Assembly: GCA_024699855.1 (NCBI GenBank)
Contig: JAMPIQ010000001.1
Span: 1,612,001 to 1,676,000, forward strand
Direction: 5' to 3'
Length of the DNA: 64,000 nt
Source: Aphelenchoides besseyi
Taxonomy: Eukaryota; Nematoda; Chromadorea; Rhabditida; Aphelenchoididae
The notes under the pieces: generated by a model
The model's input: only the letters and a program-made list of their open reading frames with translations
Told to the model about the DNA's origin: nothing
Database searches by the model: none
Made by a program: the position numbers and the translations under genes
Shown: piece after piece, positions 59,001 through 64,000 of the stretch
How positions within the stretch are numbered: position 1 is the stretch's first letter
Layout: each line of letters starts with the position of its first letter

Positions 59001-62000
59001 CCTACCATTTCACTTCGATAGGTTCACTTCCAACAACCAAACAATCGAAGATTGTGGGTAAATGAGTGAATACATGCTTGTTCTTAAGCTGACGAATGAA
59101 TCCAGGGGGGAATGGCATGCCGCCTCTGCCGTCACGATCATCTCCTTCAGCAGTTCGTGGCAAAATTACACTCAAAGTACCGGAACTTTGAGCTTCGCCA
59201 TTCGGATTGACGGCTTTAACGGAATATTCTCCAGCCACATCATCTGATGCGTTCAAGATGACCAAATGATGGAATCCACGTTCGTCAGTCCAAATTACAC
59301 GACGACCTTCAGCACCTTCGGACTCGATTTTCTGTCCGTTATAATACCATTCCACGGTTGGTTTGGGGAAACCTTCGGCGGCAATTTGCATTGTAACAGT
59401 GTCGCCTTGATGCACGGATTGATTGTACAATCCGGGACGAATTCGTGGTTTCGATTGTTCGGGTTCAGTTGGTTCTTTCTTTTCTTCTTTTGCATAACGA
59501 TCTCCTGAAATGGCGATCAAATGAATTTCACGGAATTGGCGGGCGATTTTGCAATTTGAATCACAGTCCAGTATTTAATCCGATTCCATGTGCGTAATCG
59601 GCGTTTGCAAGACGACCCAACCGATGAATCGCCAAAGGCCAAACCCACGCTTTCAAGCCGCTAATCCCTCTTCCAATCTGTTGGGGTCAAATGTCATCAC
59701 GCGCGTCACATTTCAACCAAAAACTCGTAATGAATGTATCGCCCTTCACACTCCAAATTTCTTCGGACGGACAACACACGAGGACGAGGGCGGGAAACGT
59801 TAATTTGCGAGCGAACGATTTTATACCGCAAACACCGCAAGATCACTTGTCGGCTCATTGACGCGCTTCGAATTTCGCAAAAGCTTCCAATCGTGTTTCT
59901 TCTTCGAGTCAGTAGGTAAAACGGACGTTACCGATGAGTCGACTTGACATGTCACTGACTTTGGGTGTTTGTTTATTGGCAACCGTTTTCGTTGAACACG
60001 TCAACGGATTGAACAACGTAAAGTCGGAATGTGCCGACGGTTGGGATTTTCATCCATCGACTCGTCGTTGTTTCCTTCTTGTTCAACGTCCGATGCCACA
60101 GAATTTGGCTCAAAAGTATTGCAATTTACTGTCACCCCACGCGCATTTAGCTCGAGTTCACGACCAAGAGCAAAACGACTTTCTACAAGGTACCCGGGTT
60201 TCTTTACACATTTCAATGCTTTTTGGGTTTTCAGAAATGGCGTATACTGCAAACAAAATTTGGCTACAAGCCAAAGCCAAGTTCGATATCATTGACAGTC
60301 GGGCATCGCTCTTTAGTCCGGGACTTGTTTTGAGATGGAAAAACGGTAATTGGAAGTAGCGAGGAAAAGGTTTCTAATCAATTTCTTAAGGGGATCCTGT
60401 TTCTTACGGAAATTGGAAGAAAGAAAACGGTCCTGAGCAAATGAGCTCAACGAAATTGTGCGTGATCATGAATCACGAAGGCGAATGGCAAAATGCGAAC
60501 TGTGAACAACAAGAGAACTTTGTTTGTGAAGCGAAAGTAAGTATACAGTTCATTAGCTTATCATTTGTGTTGTTTAGAGTGCCAATCTGAGAAGCCACGA
60601 TTTCGGTTTTGTGTCGCCAAAATGCCCATCGCATTGGCATTTCAATCCGAAAACTTCGGCCTGCTACAGACCAATCAGCGAAGATCGGATGACATGGTTG
60701 GAAGCGGACAAGATGTGCGGTGATGAGGGTAAGATCGTCGCTTGGAATTCTAATCGAAAGTCCGAATTGCGATTAATGTCATTGGGGGGTTTTGAGTTAA
60801 ATTGAGCGCATTTCCGACGTATCGCTTAACAAACATTTATACTCTAATTAGATCAAAGACGGAATGCAATGAGGGGGGCCGCTCAAAAACCAAACAGCCG
60901 CCCAATTTCGTGACGGTCTCCGGTGCAATTTGATTGGGCGCCGTCGGGTCGCACGTTTTCGAACTTGAGGCGCCCGGTAATTGATGGTCCGTTATGTAAA
61001 TGCGAGCGCAAATGAACGTACACACACGAGAACTTTCAAAATTTAGGCGCCAAATACGGTTCAGAAGCCACTTTGGCCTCCATTCATAGTCCCGCTGAGA
61101 ATCGATTTGTGCGAGGTAAGTGAAACGATAAATTTCATTGCTCATAAAAGTAATTTAGAACTATCGCAGAGTTCGTTTCCCGATTTCGATTACGTGATGC
61201 TTGGCGCAATCGGTGATTCGACGAACGCTGAACGTTGGGATTGGGTTGATGGTTTGTTTTCGATTGTAAAATCAAAACAACAAGTGAAATTTAGGGAGTT
61301 CATTTGCTTCGTTTTCCAATTGGCACACAAATCGACCAATGGGATCGAAACGATCGGCAGTTTTGTTCATGAAACCCAACGGTCAGTGGACGAACTCGTT
61401 CGCCGATCGACAGTTTATGACGGGAAGAGCGGTGGCCGTATGCAAATTTGTTGTCGGTTAAGTCCACAGAATACAACCAAACAATCTTCGACCTCAACTG
61501 ACAAATGTATTCAAGAGTTTGAATTGTCTCGAAGAAGATACAATTTGGAACTTTGAATACCCTTTTGTCATAGCAATCACGATCTCCACGCACGTTTGTT
61601 GTTGTTTTTTGAATTAAACACCTACCGATAATCGAGAATTCGCATTTCGTTGATGCGGTACCTAAATTTGAAGTTTATTGGAGTTCCCAGTGAATTTGCT
61701 GACCATTTTCATTTGTTGCAACACAGCGATAATAACCTAACAGAAGTATGACTACCAAATGAACATCAATTTTCAGCACATACCTTCAGAAAGAGCGTCA
61801 ACGTTCGAAATGATCAAACGCTGGATTCCTTCCGGTTCGGATTCGATTCGAACATTGTTTCCGGGAACCAACTCAATTCCATCTTTTAAGAACTTGCATT
61901 CAGGGAATGGTTTGCCGTACGGTAGACACTCGAATGTGATCGTTTCGCCGAGTTTTCCCTTCTTGTCAGTGAGCGGAATCGTGAATCCCGGTGCGTTGCC

Positions 62001-63401
62001 TTTCAACTCGTCCATGATGTTGCGTTTCGGTCGTTCTTTTCCTAAAACATTTTGGATTCTTGAATACATTATGCACGTACGTAGGACGGTAACATCACAT
62101 CTGTCTTGAGCGGTTCCTGAAAATATAGAGTTAAAAACATAAAATTTGGTAGGAAAAGAGTGAGAAGAAAAAACGGTGCGAGGAGCTACATTATTTTGAT
62201 GGTTGTCTGTTTTCAGGTATCACAGACGACGTTCAGAAGACCGTCGTTTGGCCGATCTAGTTTTACGTAAGTTTCCTTGGGTTTAATAGGAATAACGTGC
62301 TATTTAGTGGTAACTCAAAGGACAGTTCACAATCCAAAGTTTGTGGAGAAGCAACAGTTGTTGTCCGTTTGCTACTAATCAGAAACAAAAACCGCGAAAA
62401 CAATCGATGTCCTACTCTGACTGATCGATTAGCAATACGTCTACTCGCAACTCCTTCCATCACAAACTTTCTATTTTTTTCCTCGATTGCTCACTCTTTC
62501 AATTGGTATTTCATTTTCTCGCAACTTTGAGCCCCACATTACACGGACTTCACCTTAACTCATTTTTAATAAACCCAAATGACCTCGTAATTTTCAAATG
62601 AAAACTTCGGGACTCAGTTATCTTTAAAACCAATCTTCAACAGAAAAAAGCGAACATACCGTATTGGTTTTCGCATGCCACTCTGAAGCTACCGCTATCC
62701 TTCAACGATGCTGCATCGACAACCAACTCGCAAACTCCATCAGGCAATTCAGAGAGTTCGCAGTGTGGGTACGAGTATACTCGCTCGCCGTTATGATACC
62801 AAGTGATTTTCAAAGGTCCTTCACCAGCGAACTTGCAACGTAATTTGAACGGTTGACCTTCAGGTACACGAACTGATTCCAATGGAGTAACAACACGAGG
62901 TGCTTTGCCCGAGTCGTATGTTCCGTTCAATTTCGGTGTTTCTTCCGCAGCTTTTGGTGCTTTCTTAACAGTTGCATTGCATTTGTCTTGAGCAGATCCC
63001 GCCGAATTTATAGCAGTTAAACGGTAGAAACCACTGTCGTCCAATGTAGAAGACGGAATAATTAAACGAGCGTTTCCATTCTCGTCCAATTCCAGTTGAA
63101 GACGATCCGAGGGTTCAATCTGCAATTCAAAGTGATTAACTTGTAAATGATGTTCTAGATGATCTTGCCTTTGCGCCATCTTTGTACCTAAGAATTAAAT
63201 GATTACTATAATTGAGTATTTCTTCTTACCAAGTAACTTCTGGCAATGGACTTGCATCGATTCGAGCTTCCAACTTCAACGGTTGTCCTTCAGTCACACG
63301 AACATCTGACAAGCGAACGGCGATCTTTGGCGCACGATCAGTTGTTGCAGTAACCGTCGATGAATCGTCGATTTTAATGAGCGATTTGGTTGATGCACTA
63401 C
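56097..63401 (-). CDS. unc-89: unc-89 / obscurin Ig-FN3 module, 3' part (gene continues beyond window)
   Basis: Partial giant sarcomeric protein; the 5' end lies outside the window. Reading downwards, seven Ig domains and one FN3 are present: Ig A (RAPKIAVRLSDVRVTEGQP), Ig B (KAPRVVTPLESVRVPEGQP), Ig C (APGFTIPLTDKKGKLGETI), a 2.1-kb intron hosting a C-type lectin gene, Ig D (QGDTVTMQIAAEGFPKPTVE), Ig E (PIEVKWYKDGKLIKPDHRIK), a 1.1-kb intron, FN3 (DYGPFLKEITGHNLTLSWIP, SYQFRVRAENIYGISDPSPP), Ig F (VTFCFSGYPDPKIEWRH) and Ig G (RLDVRVEGNPDPVITWQKNW). A short acidic tail with PKRRRK and SDVSKTNGVIEQES ends at the stop 56097. One intron in Ig A uses a GC donor (AAG|GCAAGA). Typical W and Y/C Ig core residues are intact. 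Confidence 0.92.
57702..58828 (-). other. 1.1-kb intron of unc-89
   Basis: The exon ending SSPYG (GT donor near 58827) and the exon starting GTATSSAILD (acceptor near 57702) keep phase 1. The intron contains no supported coding exon, hairpin or repeat, but is about 25 times longer than the typical intron here. Confidence 0.6.
59934..61461 (+). CDS. C-type lectin-like protein with two CTLDs, nested in unc-89 intron
   Basis: Secreted lectin-like protein of the kind many nematodes deploy in gut or immunity. From 59934, MSRLDMSLTLGVCLLATVFV is a signal peptide. CTLD1: CADGWDFHPSTRRCFLLV, QNLAQKYCNLL, with later GNWKKENGPEQ, STKLCVIMNHEGEWQNANCE and a FVCEAK end. CTLD2: CPSHWHFNPKTSACYRPI, TWLEADKMCGDEG, ATLASIHSPAENRFV, MLGAIGDSTN..RWDWVDG, NWHTNRP and a VAVCKFVVG end (stop 61461). 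Typical EPN or QPD Ca2+-binding motifs were not seen. It lies entirely inside the 2.1-kb intron between Ig C and Ig D of unc-89, on the opposite strand. The second-CTLD intron (60731-61047) is longer than most, about 320 bp. Confidence 0.78.
61634..62640 (-). other. unc-89 introns around Ig C, including a ~520-bp intron
   Basis: Between Ig B (ending CENQYG near 62660) and the exon at 62118-62090 that starts TAQDRCDVTV lies an intron of about 530 bp with no ORF or repeat of note; Ig C follows (62043-61640). The joins keep Ig phase 1. Confidence 0.5.
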
Positions 63402-63747
63402 CTAAAATACAAGTTTATAATAGAGAGTTGGTCTCAGGAGAAAGAGTAATTCAATGAAATATGAACTTCAAAAACGTCTCCGATTCGAAGTTAATATTTC
63501 ATTGCCGTTGGTCTTGGATTCAATGCTTTTGTTTGTTCTTCAATTGGGTTAATCAACGAGCCATTTGGTAACTCGCTATTTTTGCTTGGCTTGTTTTAAA
63601 CGATTTATACCAGTCGGTTGAATATCTCGAAATCAGGTAATCCTATTTCAAACAAATCTTCGCGTATCGTTTGTTTTGCAAAATGATTTATTGCTATCAT
63701 CCGTCGTCGTGCTTCAAATATTACGCTGAGAAATGTGATCCACGAGA

Positions 63748-64000
63748 ATGGCGTCTCGATGCATTCTGCACTTTTGCTGGAACGCTGGATTTGACTTTCG
63801 TTCATTTGAAATCGTAGCGCCGAAACTACTGTTTGTCATCGGACCACTAACTGTCGTCGATCAAAACAACGATCAACTCGCGTTCTTGTTGGCTTCGCGT
63901 TTCGAACACTTTTTCGTACTGGACCTACTTCATCAAGTCAACGTGGTTGCGAACGAACAAATTCGACTCGTATTGACCGTTGAGAATGCTGGTTTGTTGA
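63748..64000 (+). CDS. partial ORF at the window end, hypothetical
   Basis: An open frame from the ATG at 63748 (MASRCILHFCWNAGFDFRSF) runs to the end without a stop: 84 codons, with segments KLLFVIGPLTVV and FFVLDLLHQVNVVANEQIR that have normal protein composition. The minus strand here has several stops and lies upstream of the first unc-89 exon seen. It could be another gene nested in an unc-89 intron, or a chance ORF. Confidence 0.3.
   Translation, partial: MASRCILHFCWNAGFDFRSFEIVAPKLLFVIGPLTVVDQNNDQLAFLLASRFEHFFVLDLLHQVNVVANEQIRLVLTVENAGLL

Noticed and set aside
1..64000. tRNA genes, rRNA and CRISPR arrays
   Set aside because: No B-box (GGTTCGANTCC) with a matching A-box and cloverleaf, and no spaced direct repeats were seen.

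Overview
The window looks like nuclear DNA of a nematode, or less likely another compact ecdysozoan. Its genes are split by very short introns, mostly about 38-50 nt, ending TTTCAG or TTTAG. The gene set is nematode-like: a RIG-I-like Dicer-related helicase, a carboxypeptidase carrying a ShKT domain, a MEC-6/paraoxonase-like membrane protein, a complexin with the nematode-type C-terminus, an N-terminally extended globin and unc-89. Several genes have a splice acceptor directly before the ATG, as expected for an upstream 5'UTR intron or spliced-leader trans-splicing. There are no operon, RBS or CRISPR features of a prokaryote. Species and clade cannot be fixed from sequence alone, and all exon boundaries are read by eye.

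Layout. 0.1-3.9 kb: RIG-I-like helicase (+). 4.4-5.1 kb: Kelch-like gene (-). 5.6-6.6 kb: calponin-repeat protein (-). 7.3-8.7 kb: multi-pass membrane protein (-), head to head with a MARCH6/Doa10 ER ubiquitin ligase (9.1-12.4 kb, +). 12.8-13.9 kb: calumenin/reticulocalbin (-). 14.1-16.9 kb: decayed Kelch-like remnant and a foldback/MITE-like element. 17.0-22.5 kb: MUN/C2 exocytosis protein (-) with a Tc1-family transposon inside one intron. 23.4-28.8 kb: two tandem M14 zinc carboxypeptidases (+), each with one non-standard intron. 29.5-33.5 kb: rpl-4, B-type cyclin and rpl-17 (all -). 33.9-34.9 kb: C2H2 zinc-finger protein (+). 35.0-37.1 kb: diphthamide synthetase DPH6 and akirin (-). 38.3-39.8 kb: polybasic CaaX protein with a paralemmin-like C-terminus (+). 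40.6-42.3 kb: MEC-6/paraoxonase-like protein (-), head to head with complexin (42.7-43.2 kb, +). 43.4-44.8 kb: neuropeptide-type GPCR (-). 45.5-48.9 kb: globin with a long disordered N-terminus (-). 49.5-63.4 kb: 3' part of unc-89/obscurin (-), with a C-type lectin gene nested on the opposite strand inside one intron.

Neighbours do not form a single pathway. Several contribute to related functions: regulated exocytosis (complexin, MUN/C2 protein), muscle sarcomere (unc-89, calponin-repeat protein), ER quality control (MARCH6, calumenin), translation (rpl-4, rpl-17, DPH6), and innate or RNA-based defence (RIG-I-like helicase, C-type lectin, akirin). Gene pairs are often head to head with 0.1-0.9 kb between starts, so shared bidirectional promoters are likely.

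The most interesting signals are: (i) a 123-nt carboxypeptidase intron that seems to have a GA-AG boundary and contains a near-perfect stem-loop of pre-miRNA size; (ii) an apparent GT-AT intron in the neighbouring paralog, splitting the zinc-binding motif; (iii) a reading-frame break in the MUN gene; (iv) a Tc1 element with 200-bp identical inverted repeats of IR/DR type but a broken transposase; and (v) a division of unc-89 into an Ig module with its own stop and a separate kinase module whose first kinase lacks an N-lobe.
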